A DNA stretch of 64,000 nucleotides from Spartobacteria bacterium (GTDB taxonomy: Bacteria > Verrucomicrobiota > Verrucomicrobiia > Chthoniobacterales > UBA10450), in the NCBI GenBank assembly GCA_003169695.1, contig PNAS01000013.1, positions 143,797 to 207,796 on the forward strand. The letters are read 5' to 3'. Shown here piece by piece: positions 18,601 through 28,057 of the stretch (its first letter is position 1; each line of letters begins with the position of its first letter). The translations under genes and the position numbers were made by a program. The notes under the pieces are model-generated. The model was given only the letters and a program-made list of their open reading frames with translations, searched no databases and was not told where the DNA came from.

Positions 18601-19959
18601 TCAGCGCGGCCCGAACTTGTCCTCAATCAGCTCTCGCACGAGATCGGTGATGGCCGGATGTTGCAGACGGTCAACCACTTCATTCAAGAAACCAATAATC
18701 AGAAGCTGTTTGGCAATCGGAAGCGGAATGCCACGCGCGAGAAGATAGAACATCTCGTCTTCGTTGATCTGGCCGGAAGTCGCGCCGTGGCTGCACTTCA
18801 CGTTGTCGGCGAGAATCTCCAGGCCGGGCATTGAATTCGCCTCCGCATCATCGCTCAGCAACAGGTTCCGGACCGTCTGGTATGCGTCGGTGAAATGCGC
18901 ATGCGGTTCGACTCGGATGAGCCCGCCGAAAGTATTTCGCGTCCGGTCGGTCAGCGCATTCTTGTAGAGGAGATCGCTCGTAGTGTGCGGACTGACGTGA
19001 TCCTGCAGGGTGCGCGCGTCGAATTCTTGCGTGCCGTTCGCGACGGAGACAGCGAGCAGATCGCTGCGGGCGCCTTCGCCTGTGAGGCGGCTCAGACTTT
19101 CGAAGCGCGAATAGGCTCCGCCGAGATGAACGTTCAAACTCAAAGCCGAGGCGTCGCGATCAGCCGTCGTGGCATTGATCTGGATCGACAGCGCTTTTTC
19201 GTTCCAGTTTTGCGCGCAAATGTAGTTAATCTTCGCTCCGTTGCCCGCCACGAGATCATTCACACCACAGGCAAAACCGGATCGCTCCGGATGGGCGGAG
19301 CGAAAATGCTCGATCACCGTCACTTTGGAAAATTCGTCGGCGATCAGGAGGGTGTGCGGAAATACCGCGGCATTTTCTCCATGCAGCCAGTGGAAAATTT
19401 CAATCGGCAGCTCAACTTCAACGCCGCGCGGAACGTAAATAAAGGTCCCGGAATTGACGAATGCTTCGTGCAGCGCGGCGAACTTTGCCGACCCGAGCGC
19501 CGCCGGCTGCGCCATGAAATGCTTTCGGAACAAATCCTCGTGCTCGAGCAGAGCCCGTTCGAGTGGCATCAAAAGCACGCCGGTTTTGAGGAGCGTTTCA
19601 GATAGTGGGTCGCGTCGGACCAATTGATCGTCCGCAAAGATTAGCCGACCGGCGACCGCATCGAGCCCGACTGAGCGACCGAGGATTTCATCTCGCTCGA
19701 ATTGAGTCAGTCTGGCGGGTTGCGCATAACGGGAAAGGTCGAGCGCCTCGACACTGGAAAAACGCCAAGCCTGGTCCTTTCGATTAGGGAAAGGAAACGA
19801 TTCGAACTTCGCCCAGGCAGCACGCTGTTGATCGTGGAACCAACCGGGAAGTTCGGCTTCGCGCGCGACGGAAGGGCCGGAAAGGATCGCCGGCCCGCAA
19901 TGTTCCTGCGGCGATTCGAGTTCCATTACTTCATCAAGAACAGCTGTCTGGTTAGTCAT
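18601..19959 (-). CDS. sufD: Fe-S cluster assembly protein SufD
   Basis: A 452-residue SufB/SufD-family protein of the SufBCD scaffold. The C-terminal signature is present: SHGATSGQINEDEMFYLLARG, QLLIIGFLNEVVDRL. The central beta-helix region with VEVELPIEIFHWLHGENAAVFPHTLLIADEFSKV in parts is typical. The N-terminus WFHDQQRAAWAKFESFPFP fits SufD rather than SufB. It is last in the minus-strand order sufC, sufB, sufD, about 69 bp after sufB. Confidence 0.92.
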   Translation of the reverse strand: MTNQTAVLDEVMELESPQEHCGPAILSGPSVAREAELPGWFHDQQRAAWAKFESFPFPNRKDQAWRFSSVEALDLSRYAQPARLTQFERDEILGRSVGLDAVAGRLIFADDQLVRRDPLSETLLKTGVLLMPLERALLEHEDLFRKHFMAQPAALGSAKFAALHEAFVNSGTFIYVPRGVEVELPIEIFHWLHGENAAVFPHTLLIADEFSKVTVIEHFRSAHPERSGFACGVNDLVAGNGAKINYICAQNWNEKALSIQINATTADRDASALSLNVHLGGAYSRFESLSRLTGEGARSDLLAVSVANGTQEFDARTLQDHVSPHTTSDLLYKNALTDRTRNTFGGLIRVEPHAHFTDAYQTVRNLLLSDDAEANSMPGLEILADNVKCSHGATSGQINEDEMFYLLARGIPLPIAKQLLIIGFLNEVVDRLQHPAITDLVRELIEDKFGPR

Positions 19960-19980
19960 GCCCGAAAAATTAGACGCAAA

Positions 19981-20000
19981 CGGCGGCCCGAGGACCGCCG
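19981..20000. terminator. Intercistronic hairpin between sufB and sufD
   Basis: A 6-bp GC stem (cggcgg / ccgccg) with an 8-base loop in the 69-bp sufB-sufD gap. It may lower sufD relative to sufB or protect the mRNA end; there is no T-run. Confidence 0.3.
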
Positions 20001-20028
20001 CGGATTGCTCTTGTCTTGGGGGCGGAAC

Positions 20029-21438
20029 CTAGCCGACCGAGCCTTCCATCTCAAGCTCGATCAGCCGCTTGAGCTCGACGCTGTATTCCATCGGAAACTG
20101 GCGGACGAGATCGTTCACGAAACCATTTACGCTCAAGCTCATGGCCTGCGCTTCGGTCAGACCCCGCTGCTGCATGTAAAAAATCTGCTCGGCACTTACC
20201 TGGCTGACGCTCGCCTCGTGTTGCACAGAGTTACCGGTGCCCCGGACAGTGATCGCTGGATAGGTATCGGTCCGGCTCGTCGAGTTAATGAGAAGCGCGT
20301 CACACTCGGTGTTGTTCTTGCAATTTTTGAGGTGCTTCGGAATGTGGACGAGGCCGCGATAAGTTGCGCGACCTTTCCCTATGCTGATGCTCTTCGAAAT
20401 GATGTTGCTGGTCGTTTCGTCGGCCGCGTGCACCATTTTCGCGCCGGTGTCCTGATGTTGCCCGTCACCCGCGAGGGCGATGGAAAGAACTTCACCGCGG
20501 GCGCGGCGGCCTTTCATGATGACGCCCGGATACTTCATGGTCAGGCGTGAGCCGATGTTGCAATCGATCCATTTCACCTCGGCGTCTTCGTGCGCGATGC
20601 CGCGTTTTGTGACCAGGTTGAACACGTTGGCCGACCAGTTTTGGACGGTGATGTACTGGAGCTTCGCGCCTTTCAGCGCGACCAACTCGACGACCGCGCT
20701 ATGCAGGGTGGCGGTATTAAACTTTGGCGCAGTGCAGCCCTCCATGTAGGTCAGCTCCGAGCCTTCGTCACAGATGATGAGCGTGCGTTCGAATTGTCCA
20801 AAATTCTCGGCGTTGATTCGGAAGTAAGCCTGGAGCGGATGTTTCACTTTCACTCCGGGCGGGACGTAGATGAACGAGCCGCCGCTGAACACGGCGGAGT
20901 TCAGCGCGCTGAATTTGTTATCGCCGGTCGGAATAACTTTCCCGAACCATTTTCGGAAAATTTCCGGGTGATTCTTCAACCCTTCCGCGCTGCCGACAAA
21001 GATAACGCCCTGCTCCCCGACGGCCTTCTTGATGTTGGAATAGACAGCCTCGCTGTCGAATTGCGCTTCGACGCCGGCGAGAAATTTCCGTTCCTGTTCT
21101 GGAATGCCGAGACGCTCGAAAGTGCGTTTTACATCGTCCGGCACGTCCTCCCAATTCCGTTTGGGCTGGGTCCCTGCGCTCAGGTAGTAACGGATGTTAT
21201 CGAAAACGATGGCTTCCAGATCCTTGCTCGCCCAATGCGTCGGCATCGGCTTGCTCAGGAAAGTCTTGTAGGCGTTGAGGCGGAACTCGCGGACCCAATC
21301 AGGATCTTCCTTGATGTCGGAAATGTAGTGGATGGTCTTCTCGGTAAGCCCGACGCCTGCATCGTGCGTGTGCGTCTCGGGATAGGCGAAATTCCCGACG
21401 TTCCGCTCGATTTCCAAAGGTGATACTTCTTTGACCAT
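20029..21438 (-). CDS. sufB: Fe-S cluster assembly protein SufB
   Basis: A 469-residue protein with the SufB hallmarks: [22 protein letters not shown] in parts, [38 protein letters not shown] with the cysteine proposed to receive sulfur, and the end [22 protein letters not shown]-like stretch (here [21 protein letters not shown]). It pairs with SufD and the SufC ATPase to build Fe-S clusters in the cytoplasm. It lies 12 bp after sufC. No sufS, sufE or sufU is in the window. Confidence 0.96.
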   Translation of the reverse strand: MVKEVSPLEIERNVGNFAYPETHTHDAGVGLTEKTIHYISDIKEDPDWVREFRLNAYKTFLSKPMPTHWASKDLEAIVFDNIRYYLSAGTQPKRNWEDVPDDVKRTFERLGIPEQERKFLAGVEAQFDSEAVYSNIKKAVGEQGVIFVGSAEGLKNHPEIFRKWFGKVIPTGDNKFSALNSAVFSGGSFIYVPPGVKVKHPLQAYFRINAENFGQFERTLIICDEGSELTYMEGCTAPKFNTATLHSAVVELVALKGAKLQYITVQNWSANVFNLVTKRGIAHEDAEVKWIDCNIGSRLTMKYPGVIMKGRRARGEVLSIALAGDGQHQDTGAKMVHAADETTSNIISKSISIGKGRATYRGLVHIPKHLKNCKNNTECDALLINSTSRTDTYPAITVRGTGNSVQHEASVSQVSAEQIFYMQQRGLTEAQAMSLSVNGFVNDLVRQFPMEYSVELKRLIELEMEGSVG

Positions 21439-21450
21439 AAAATTTTCCAG

Positions 21451-22224
21451 TTATACCATTGCCGGCTCGCTGACTTCGTCCTTCACCTCATCATAACCTT
21501 CGTAACCCTTTTCTTCCAGCTCCAAAGCCAGCTCCTTCCCTCCGCTGCGAACGATCCGCCCCTGGACCATAACGTGAACATGATCGGGGACAATGTAATC
21601 GAGCAGGCGCTGGTAGTGAGTAATGACAAGAATCCCTCGATTCGGGCCGCGCATGGAATTGACACCGTTGGCCACAACCTTGAGAGCGTCGATATCGAGA
21701 CCGCTGTCGGTTTCATCGAGGACAGCGTATTTCGGTTCGAGCATGGCCAACTGCAGGATTTCGTTCCGTTTCTTTTCGCCGCCGGAGAAGCCTTCATTCA
21801 CCGAGCGCGACGTGAACGAGCGATCCATTTCGAGCAGATCCATTTTTTCGTAAAGCCTAGCGTAGTAGTCTGTCGCCTCCAGTTCCTCGCCTTCGGGTAA
21901 GCGAGCTTGGACCGCTGCGCGGAGAAAATTCGCGATTGTCACCCCGGGAATTTCGCTCGGGTATTGGAACGCGAGGAAGAGGCCCTTTCGCGCGCGTTCG
22001 TCCGGTGCAAGGCCGAGGATATCTTCCCCATCCATCAGCACCTCGCCCATCGTGACTTTGTAATCGGGGTGGCCGGCCAGCACCTTCGCGAGCGTGCTTT
22101 TCCCGGAACCGTTGGGCCCCATAATCGCATGCACTTCGCCTTTTGGAACGGCAAGCGAAAGGCCACGGATAATCTCCTGCTCCGCGATGGAGACGCGTAG
22201 GTTGCTAATGGACAATCGATTCAT
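21451..22224 (-). CDS. sufC: Fe-S cluster assembly ATPase SufC
   Basis: A 257-residue ABC-type ATPase. Walker A is [18 protein letters not shown], the signature is [15 protein letters not shown], and Walker B is [19 protein letters not shown]. The start at 22224 ([19 protein letters not shown]) is preferred to an upstream in-frame ATG, which adds 65 residues unlike the family. It is first in the sufCBD order and diverges from the response regulator gene with a 218-bp shared gap, where the promoter should lie. Confidence 0.96.
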   Translation of the reverse strand: MNRLSISNLRVSIAEQEIIRGLSLAVPKGEVHAIMGPNGSGKSTLAKVLAGHPDYKVTMGEVLMDGEDILGLAPDERARKGLFLAFQYPSEIPGVTIANFLRAAVQARLPEGEELEATDYYARLYEKMDLLEMDRSFTSRSVNEGFSGGEKKRNEILQLAMLEPKYAVLDETDSGLDIDALKVVANGVNSMRGPNRGILVITHYQRLLDYIVPDHVHVMVQGRIVRSGGKELALELEEKGYEGYDEVKDEVSEPAMV

Positions 22225-22442
22225 TTCTCGGGAACGGAAGTATAGCCAGTTTTGGAGGATTTGCGAGCGACCAAATTCCGCAGGCGCTGGGCTGGAGCGG
22301 CGCAAAGCTGAAGCCTGTGGTTGCCGTCCCAGTCTGTCGGAGCGCTCTTGGCGGCACTTTTCCTGCTTTATTGATTGAGGGGAGTCCCAGCCGAGAGCGC
22401 GCCGACAAAGTCCCACCACGCAACATTTTTACTTTTCGCTTC

Positions 22443-23162
22443 ATGAACATGGACCCTTCAGAGAATCCTGCCCAGGCCAAGCCCCCCGCTGCTGCCACGA
22501 GCGAGTTGAACAATCTGCTCGAAATCATTTCCGGCACCAGCGCGGCCATCGAGAACATTTGGGATGGTAATGACGGTTCGCAAAAGTATTTTGACATGCT
22601 TCGCACCAGCGTTGATCGCGCGGCCAAAGTGACGGCGCAGCTTGTCGAACACGCTGGTGGTTCCGACAAGAAGGTTTTATTTCATCCGGAGCTAGCCGCT
22701 TTCGCCAAACCAAAGAATGCGACCTTGCCAGCGCCTCCAAGAAAACAACGATCGCTCCTGGTGGTGGATGACGAGCCGATGGCGCTCGTTCTTGCCAAAC
22801 GTGTTCTCACGGAGGCGGGTTTCGACGTCGTAACCGCTCAATCGGGTTTTGAGTGCCTGGACCTTTTCCGCAAGCGTCCGCGCCACTTCGATCTGATTCT
22901 GCTCGACCTCACCATGCCGTTCATGGACGGCGAAGAAACTTTTGGTCGTCTTCGAAGCATTCGCCCGGACGTCGTTGTCCTTCTGAGCACCGGCTTCATC
23001 GACCAGGAGCGACTTGATCGGATGCTCAGCGCTGGAATGGCGGGGTTTCTCCGGAAGCCGCATCGCCCGGATGAGCTGGTGGCAAATATCCGGGCGATCC
23101 TCGAAAGCGTAAAGATGGTCCGGGCGGGTTGTGCCGCGGGTGCCCTCGCTTCATCCTTCTAA
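22443..23162 (+). CDS. Response regulator receiver protein with a degenerate DHp-like N-terminus
   Basis: A 239-residue protein. Residues 105-225 are a receiver domain: LLVVDDEPMALVLAKR, phosphoacceptor D155 in LILLDLTMPFMDGEE, the conserved threonine in LLSTGF and the lysine in FLRKPH. Residues 20-72 (ELNNLLEIISGTSAA to TAQLVEHAGG) resemble the dimerisation helices of hybrid histidine kinases but lack the phospho-accepting histidine. This suggests descent from a hybrid kinase that lost its ATPase. The gene is 12 bp before a histidine kinase, its probable partner. Confidence 0.8.
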   Translation: MNMDPSENPAQAKPPAAATSELNNLLEIISGTSAAIENIWDGNDGSQKYFDMLRTSVDRAAKVTAQLVEHAGGSDKKVLFHPELAAFAKPKNATLPAPPRKQRSLLVVDDEPMALVLAKRVLTEAGFDVVTAQSGFECLDLFRKRPRHFDLILLDLTMPFMDGEETFGRLRSIRPDVVVLLSTGFIDQERLDRMLSAGMAGFLRKPHRPDELVANIRAILESVKMVRAGCAAGALASSF

Positions 23163-23174
23163 AGAACCGCCGCT

Positions 23175-24302
23175 ATGAGTTCCTCTCTCGCCAAGGCCTT
23201 CGATCAGTTAGCGCAGAATCGGCTCTTTGAAGGCATCGAATCCAATTTGCTCAATGAGATTGCGCCCGATGTTCACCTCGTTCAGCTAAACGCAGGCGAG
23301 ATCATTTTTCGTGAGGGCGATCCGGGGGATCTGCTTTATCTCGTCGGCGAGGGATCCGTGAAGATCTCAAAATCCGGCCGGGGTGGTGAGCAGGAGACAC
23401 TCGGGTTTATTAACTCCGGAAATTTCTTCGGCGAAATGGCTCTGCTCGATGGGGAGCCGCGTTCCGCCATGGCCACGGCCGCTGAGCCGACGCTCCTCGG
23501 GGCAGTCGACGAACCGACTTTCCAGCACATTCTCGAGCTCGCTCCCAGCCGTTTGCACATGAATTTTCTGCGCTCGGTTTCCGAGCGGCTGCGCAGCGTG
23601 AATTCGCACTTCATCACCGAAGTGATGCGCACGGAGAGGCTCAGCCTGGTCGGCGCGATGGCCAATTCCATTATTCACGACCTGAAAAACCCGATCTGCA
23701 TCATTCGCTGCTGCACAGATTTGATCGCAGGCGAAAGTAACGATCCTCGCCTGCACGAGCTGACCTCGATGACGGACAAGGCCGTGGATGGGATGCTTGC
23801 CATGACGCAGGAGTTACTCGATTACGCGCGCGGCTCGACCTCGCTCTCCTGCGAGACGGTTTCCATCTGGCGCTTGCTCGACGAATTGAACCAGCAGGCG
23901 CTCCGCCTCCTTCCGGGTCACAACATTCAGTTCGCCAAGAACATTCGCTACGACGGGAACGTGGTTGTTGATCTCGCACGGTTCATTCGCGTGCTCTGCA
24001 ACCTGATCAAGAACGCGCGGGAAGCGATGCCGAGTGGCGGCATTCTGACCATCAGCACCGACTTGGTAGACAAGCAAGTCGTCATCCGAATCTCCGATAC
24101 GGGCGTCGGAATTCCCGCGGAACTTCTTCCGAAGCTTTTCGAACCTTTCGTCACGCATGGGAAATCGCACGGCACTGGTCTCGGGATGGCGATCGCGAAG
24201 TCTGTCGTGACGGCCCACAACGGAAAGATCTCCGTCTCGAGCGTGCAGGGCAGCGGCACCACGGTCGACATCCGTCTTCCCGCGCCGCTTCCGCAATCGT
24301 AG
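23175..24302 (+). CDS. Histidine kinase with N-terminal cyclic-nucleotide-binding-type domain
   Basis: A 375-residue protein without membrane segments. Residues 14-125 form a cNMP-binding/Crp-like domain (INAGEIIFREGDPGDLLYLV-like sequence and FFGEMALLDGEPRSAMATA). The dimerisation domain has H168 in IIHDLKNPICIIRCC. The ATPase domain shows the N box (CNLIKNAREAMPSGG), DTGVGIPAELLPKLFEPF and GTGLGMAIAKSVV. So it is a soluble kinase gated by a small ligand or dimer contact, and it probably phosphorylates the receiver encoded just upstream. Confidence 0.88.
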   Translation: MSSSLAKAFDQLAQNRLFEGIESNLLNEIAPDVHLVQLNAGEIIFREGDPGDLLYLVGEGSVKISKSGRGGEQETLGFINSGNFFGEMALLDGEPRSAMATAAEPTLLGAVDEPTFQHILELAPSRLHMNFLRSVSERLRSVNSHFITEVMRTERLSLVGAMANSIIHDLKNPICIIRCCTDLIAGESNDPRLHELTSMTDKAVDGMLAMTQELLDYARGSTSLSCETVSIWRLLDELNQQALRLLPGHNIQFAKNIRYDGNVVVDLARFIRVLCNLIKNAREAMPSGGILTISTDLVDKQVVIRISDTGVGIPAELLPKLFEPFVTHGKSHGTGLGMAIAKSVVTAHNGKISVSSVQGSGTTVDIRLPAPLPQS

Positions 24303-24332
24303 TCTGGCGCACTCGATCCGGCTGGGCGAGTC

Positions 24333-24362
24333 GAATTGCGAATTGCGAATTGCAATTTGCGA
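24333..24362. repeat. Short gaattgc repeat tract
   Basis: Three head-to-tail copies of the 7-base unit gaattgc followed by a near-inverse copy (aatttgc) lie downstream of the kinase gene and 68 bp before the tRNA. No function is evident. Confidence 0.5.
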
Positions 24363-24430
24363 TCTAAGGATTGGTAGCGCTCGGGTGCCGTTTCAATCTA
24401 AAATCGGCCATCCGAAGTACAGGATCGAAA

Positions 24431-24504
24431 TACCCCGTGGTGTAACGGTAACACAGCGCCCTTTGGAGGCGTTATTCATGGTTCGAATCCATGCGGGGTA
24501 GCCA
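24431..24504 (+). tRNA. tRNA-Gln(TTG)
   Basis: The acceptor stem is a perfect 7 bp (taccccg with cggggta), the D arm contains the usual ggt run, the anticodon arm gives a 7-base loop ctttgga with anticodon TTG, and the T arm is catgg-ttcgaat-ccatg. The discriminator is G and CCA is encoded. It marks the last clear core gene before the accessory region. Confidence 0.93.
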
Positions 24505-24717
24505 GTCAAAATCCCCTCTAATTCTCGCATGTTGAGAGATTTGGGGATGAGTCGATGAGTTTTCGGTTCGCGCACTGATGCGCACGAAAACGCGTCAAAA
24601 CGCAGTCTATTCGTCAACCATTCGTCAAACGCTTTGCCCGGGCCGTGGCATTGGTTGGGGCGGCAGCCCGGCTCGATGCCACGACACGACTCGCGTATTT
24701 TCCGCGATTTCACCTGG
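24505..24717. other. Noncoding segment between tRNA-Gln and the tRNA-Thr fragment
   Basis: This 213-bp stretch has no convincing gene. It contains short direct repeats (attcgtcaa appears twice within 20 bases, and caaaacgc or close variants several times). It replaces whatever once preceded the tRNA-Thr 3' half, so it may be foreign DNA or a deletion scar. Confidence 0.4.
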
Positions 24718-24764
24718 TGATTTGTAATCAGCAGGTCGTCGGTTCGAATCCGTCTGCCGGCTCC
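24718..24764 (+). pseudogene. tRNA-Thr(TGT) 3' half (integration scar)
   Basis: The sequence from the anticodon arm (tga tttgtaa tca, anticodon TGT) through the variable loop, the T arm (ggttcgaatcc) and the 3' acceptor strand (tgccggc) matches a bacterial tRNA-Thr. The expected 5' half (a gccggca acceptor and D arm) is missing; the bases before it do not fold into one. A 3' tRNA remnant is the normal trace of integration or later deletion at a tRNA gene by a tyrosine recombinase. Confidence 0.75.
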
Positions 24765-24896
24765 CATCGTAAATCCAGGGTTAGCCGCCGCTCGGCCAGA
24801 GTCTGCTTGGACACTTTTCCGGTTCCGGGGGGCGGTTTATCTTCCCACAAGGCCTCTGAGCGAAGCTTGCAAATGCCGAATCTGCGCAGGTACCCA

Positions 24897-25460
24897 TCAC
24901 GGGAAGTCGACGCCAAGCCTGTACTCACCTGGAGGCCCCGACCGTTCCCCCCACATCTCCAGAAGAAGAGCGTCGGCTGCGACCTTCACGCGTTCTTGCT
25001 GCATGACGATCAACCTGAGAAGCCGTTTGAGTTCGGACGCACCCAGCGAAGCCGTATTGATATCCCAGAAGATCTGCCCATCGCCGTCCACAGTTATCCT
25101 AATGTTTAAAGTGTCGTCTCCTGGGACATGCCCGGCGATCAAGCCGCCTCGCTCCAAGAGATTAGTATGAGCTTCTAATGTGTTCCGCGCGACCAAGGTC
25201 CGATCATGCACCCTCTGAGCGTCCGGGTCGCCAATGGAGTGAAATTTTGCCGGCAATGAGCCGAGCCCAATATTGTTGCCGAAAGGGCGCGCATACGAAA
25301 TTATGATTCCGGTCTGGACGGCCCACCGGACCGGGGCGTCCTCCCATATTTTACGATTAGAGATCAGCATTTCTGCCGCGGCGGCCGCTGCCTCAAAATC
25401 AGCATAAGCGCAGAGTAATCTTCTTAGGGCCTTTACCGACCTGGGCTCGCTGCGTTTCAC
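24897..25460 (-). CDS. Protein of unknown function
   Basis: A 187-residue protein I do not recognise. The N-terminus is Ala-rich and helical (ADFEAAAAAAEMLISNRK), followed by WAVQTGIIISYARPFG and SLPAKFHSIGDPDAQRVHDRTL, and ending in a Leu-rich helix (SELKRLLRLIVMQQERVKVAADAL). No signal peptide, membrane helix or catalytic motif is seen. It is the first gene inside the left edge of the island. Confidence 0.6.
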   Translation of the reverse strand: MKRSEPRSVKALRRLLCAYADFEAAAAAAEMLISNRKIWEDAPVRWAVQTGIIISYARPFGNNIGLGSLPAKFHSIGDPDAQRVHDRTLVARNTLEAHTNLLERGGLIAGHVPGDDTLNIRITVDGDGQIFWDINTASLGASELKRLLRLIVMQQERVKVAADALLLEMWGERSGPPGEYRLGVDFP

Positions 25461-25561
25461 TCAGCGAACAGAGTACGATCAGACCATTGCGCAATGTACG
25501 CCCTTTCCTAGGATTGGGGGAAATCAAAGGAGAATCGTCGGCAACTGGTGTCCACGCTCCT

Positions 25562-25579
25562 CGCGCGCGCGCGCGCGCA
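25562..25579. repeat. Alternating CG tract
   Basis: An uninterrupted run of alternating C and G, about nine CG units, sits just downstream of the HTH gene. Such a tract can adopt Z-DNA and is prone to length change. It may also be chance in GC-rich DNA. Confidence 0.5.
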
Positions 25580-25591
25580 AGCGGCTTCCAG

Positions 25592-25909
25592 TTATGCTAA
25601 CTTTGTAATGTCTGTCCGGCATCGCCACCACTCCGCAAATGCCGGGTAGCGCCCTAAGGAACGCTGAAAAGCCGGATCAGCTCGCAGCCGCATAACGTGT
25701 GCGCGATAGCGAGTGTTGCGCCCCCGGTCCAGTGCGCGTTCCCACTGCCGGCGGAAGGCGGGATCTCCGCGTAGATGGTCATACGCCGAGTTGCGCGAGA
25801 TGCCCGCAGCTCTACAGGCGCGGCTGATGTGCGGGTTTAGCCGCAACGCTTCGAGCAACGGACGGCGCCAAGTGAAAACCTTCGCCGGACGTCCGCGAGA
25901 CTCGCTCAT
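25592..25909 (-). CDS. Small helix-turn-helix protein, terminase-small-subunit-like
   Basis: A 105-residue basic protein. The segment RPLLEALRLNPHISRACRAAGISRNSAYDHLRGDPAFRRQWERAL, read in parts, has the layout of the HTH found in phage terminase small subunits and Trp repressor/transposase-like proteins. The start MSESRGRPAKVFTW was chosen at 25909 over a GC-rich extension to 25981. No large terminase subunit is near, so a packaging role is not supported. It is probably a DNA-binding remnant or regulator. Confidence 0.55.
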   Translation of the reverse strand: MSESRGRPAKVFTWRRPLLEALRLNPHISRACRAAGISRNSAYDHLRGDPAFRRQWERALDRGRNTRYRAHVMRLRADPAFQRSLGRYPAFAEWWRCRTDITKLA

Positions 25910-26139
25910 GTTCGGATGAACTAGCACACGCGGTGGAGACTTCTCAAGCACAGACGTTTGGGCGTTTGGAACTCCCGGCACCTAAGGAATTTGATTTGCA
26001 CTGTGGCGCGGTCAAGCGGGACTTGCTTTCCGTTAGTATGCCCGGTTATGAACCGCCAACTTCTTCACGATCTCCGAGGCCCGGCAAATCGGGAAAATCT
26101 TAGCGTCCGGCGGTAAGAAGAACCACCTTTGACTGCGCC

Positions 26140-26352
26140 CTAAGCCACTGCTGCGCGAGGGGCTTCAATTACTACTTCCCCTACCTCGGCAGTCTCTTCG
26201 TTCTGACTGGGTGTCACGTCAACCTTGATTGGTCGGCCATCAAAATACTCGTACGTACCCACATAAGCATTTTCAACCACATACATCCCGTCCCCGGCAT
26301 CCCGAATATCAAGCGGTTCACCTTCGGGCAATCTGATTGTGCTCTGTGTCAT
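26140..26352 (-). CDS. Small acidic protein downstream of the patatin gene
   Basis: A 70-residue protein (MTQSTIRLPEGEPLDIRDAG at the start) with no motif I can name. It begins 3 bp after the patatin stop, so it is translated from the same mRNA. The Asp/Glu-rich beta-like sequence would fit a small partner or inhibitor, which is inference only. Confidence 0.5.
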   Translation of the reverse strand: MTQSTIRLPEGEPLDIRDAGDGMYVVENAYVGTYEYFDGRPIKVDVTPSQNEETAEVGEVVIEAPRAAVA

Positions 26353-26355
26353 AGT

Positions 26356-27912
26356 CTATGCGTTATGATCTAGTAGTCGACCTACAATATCAGCCCACAG
26401 CTTCCCAGCGTCAACAACGAAACGGGCAGCTAAGTCATTTTCGGATCCGTCCTTCCAAACATCCTGAAGCCGCGAGCTCGAATCAAAAGACAAAGTGCCG
26501 ATCATTCGCCAATCCTTCTCATTGTGCATTCCTATCACTTTCTCGAAGATTGGAAAAGAGCACATTGCACGCCTACCGGCCGGGATCCTATTTTGTTGCG
26601 CTTTTGTCATTTTCCATCTGGTCTCGAAAGACTTCTTCGCCTCTTCCAAATCAGCAAAGATGGGTTTTCTTTCTGTCCATGAGCGGCCGGTGCAGCCAGC
26701 TTCCATTTCAAGCATCATTTCCAAGTCGGCGTCGTTATCCATGTTGTAGGAATAAGTTACGACGCGGTAACCATGCCCTGTTGGAAGCATTACTTGCACC
26801 CGGACATTCTCAGCCTTGGTTGTACGCTCCAACTCCCCTGCGGCGGCTTTTAGAACCGGCACGACAATCCTCGGCGGGGCGTGCGACGCTTGGAGAGCCT
26901 CGATGTCGGAATTGGCCTGCTGCCATTGCGGTACGATGCGCCGGATATAGGCTGCCGTGGCCTTGTACCCAGCGTTGAACAAAGCTTCGCGGGTCGCCAC
27001 GGGAATTGCGAAATCGAGCGTGTCAATGCCCTCCGGAATCGCAATTCGAACGTGATGTACTCCCCTAAGCAGTTCCCGAACAAGTAATTCGCCCGACTCC
27101 AATGCAGTGGCGAGGAGATCGCCACAAAACTGCTTCATTCCGTAAGGCACTGGCTGATTTTTTCTCGCAGCCTCGAGATCGAATGCCATTACGGTCGAAC
27201 CATCGAGACTACGTTCCTTCTCGAAAACCGAAAGAGGCAAGTTGCTACTCAAGCCTCCATCGACCTGGTAACCACCGTGAAGCTGGACGGGACGAAAGAC
27301 GAATGGGTAGCTCATCGATGCGCGAACGGCGTCGAGAACAGAGGTATTCGCGGAGTTTTCAAGGGAATAAACGCTCGGCGCTCGGCGTGGAAGGTCTGCG
27401 GCAACAACCTTAAGCGGCGCGCAGCCTTGATCGTGGAGATAACGAAAAGTGAATCCAGTTTCCTGGGGAGGATTTCCGATTTTCTGCGAGATCTTTGCCG
27501 CGAGAAACGCTTTTAGCTTACCGCCAGTGTAGAGTCCCAAGTTCGCCAGCAATCTCTTTACTAAGTCGCGATGTGCCAAGAAAACTTTACCTGTCACAAA
27601 CGCGGCTCCGAGTTTCTTTGGTGCTGTCGTCGCAGCGCGCCAAGTATCGTCAATTTCGCTAGTTAATCGCTTCAGTTGCTCCAACTCGGCTCCCCCATCA
27701 TCGAGGAACTCTGTGAAGGTGATCTCTTCTACGGAAATCTGGTGCAGTTCAGCAGGGCCAAAGCCAACCGCCGCCAGCAGCGCGACAATTGCGCCCGCGG
27801 ACGTTCCTCCGTACCCGAGAAATTCTATGCCTTGGTCCGAAGCGGCTGATAACGCGCCGGCAAGTGCCGCGCCTTTCACACCTCCCCCATCCAAGATCGC
27901 GTAGGCTTTCAT
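26356..27912 (-). CDS. Patatin-like phospholipase with C-terminal GAF-like region
   Basis: A 518-residue protein. The patatin core has the oxyanion loop DGGGVKG (residues 8-14), the nucleophile elbow GTSAG with S38, and the catalytic DGG at 218-220, so a serine-aspartate dyad lipid hydrolase. It has no signal peptide and should be cytosolic. The last 150 residues (RVQVMLPTGHGYRVVTYSYN, CSFPIFEKVIG, GTLSFDSSS) look like a GAF-type sensor domain. Patatin proteins of this kind serve as membrane-degrading effectors in CBASS and related antiviral systems, but no nucleotide cyclase is present here. Confidence 0.8.
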   Translation of the reverse strand: MKAYAILDGGGVKGAALAGALSAASDQGIEFLGYGGTSAGAIVALLAAVGFGPAELHQISVEEITFTEFLDDGGAELEQLKRLTSEIDDTWRAATTAPKKLGAAFVTGKVFLAHRDLVKRLLANLGLYTGGKLKAFLAAKISQKIGNPPQETGFTFRYLHDQGCAPLKVVAADLPRRAPSVYSLENSANTSVLDAVRASMSYPFVFRPVQLHGGYQVDGGLSSNLPLSVFEKERSLDGSTVMAFDLEAARKNQPVPYGMKQFCGDLLATALESGELLVRELLRGVHHVRIAIPEGIDTLDFAIPVATREALFNAGYKATAAYIRRIVPQWQQANSDIEALQASHAPPRIVVPVLKAAAGELERTTKAENVRVQVMLPTGHGYRVVTYSYNMDNDADLEMMLEMEAGCTGRSWTERKPIFADLEEAKKSFETRWKMTKAQQNRIPAGRRAMCSFPIFEKVIGMHNEKDWRMIGTLSFDSSSRLQDVWKDGSENDLAARFVVDAGKLWADIVGRLLDHNA

Positions 27913-28057
27913 AGCCGTTCCCCCTTAATCGAAGCGATATTCTGCGGGAAACGCCAGCATCAAGTTGAATCTCCGAAGTGCAAGCGGCCAAAACAGATTG
28001 CCGTGGTGCGAATCGCGCAGGATAACGCAATTGCTGCGTGCCAAACCCAACTGGTAA

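Noticed and set aside
25592-25909. Prophage packaging gene
   Set aside because: The HTH resembles terminase small subunits, but no large subunit, portal or capsid gene exists in the window.
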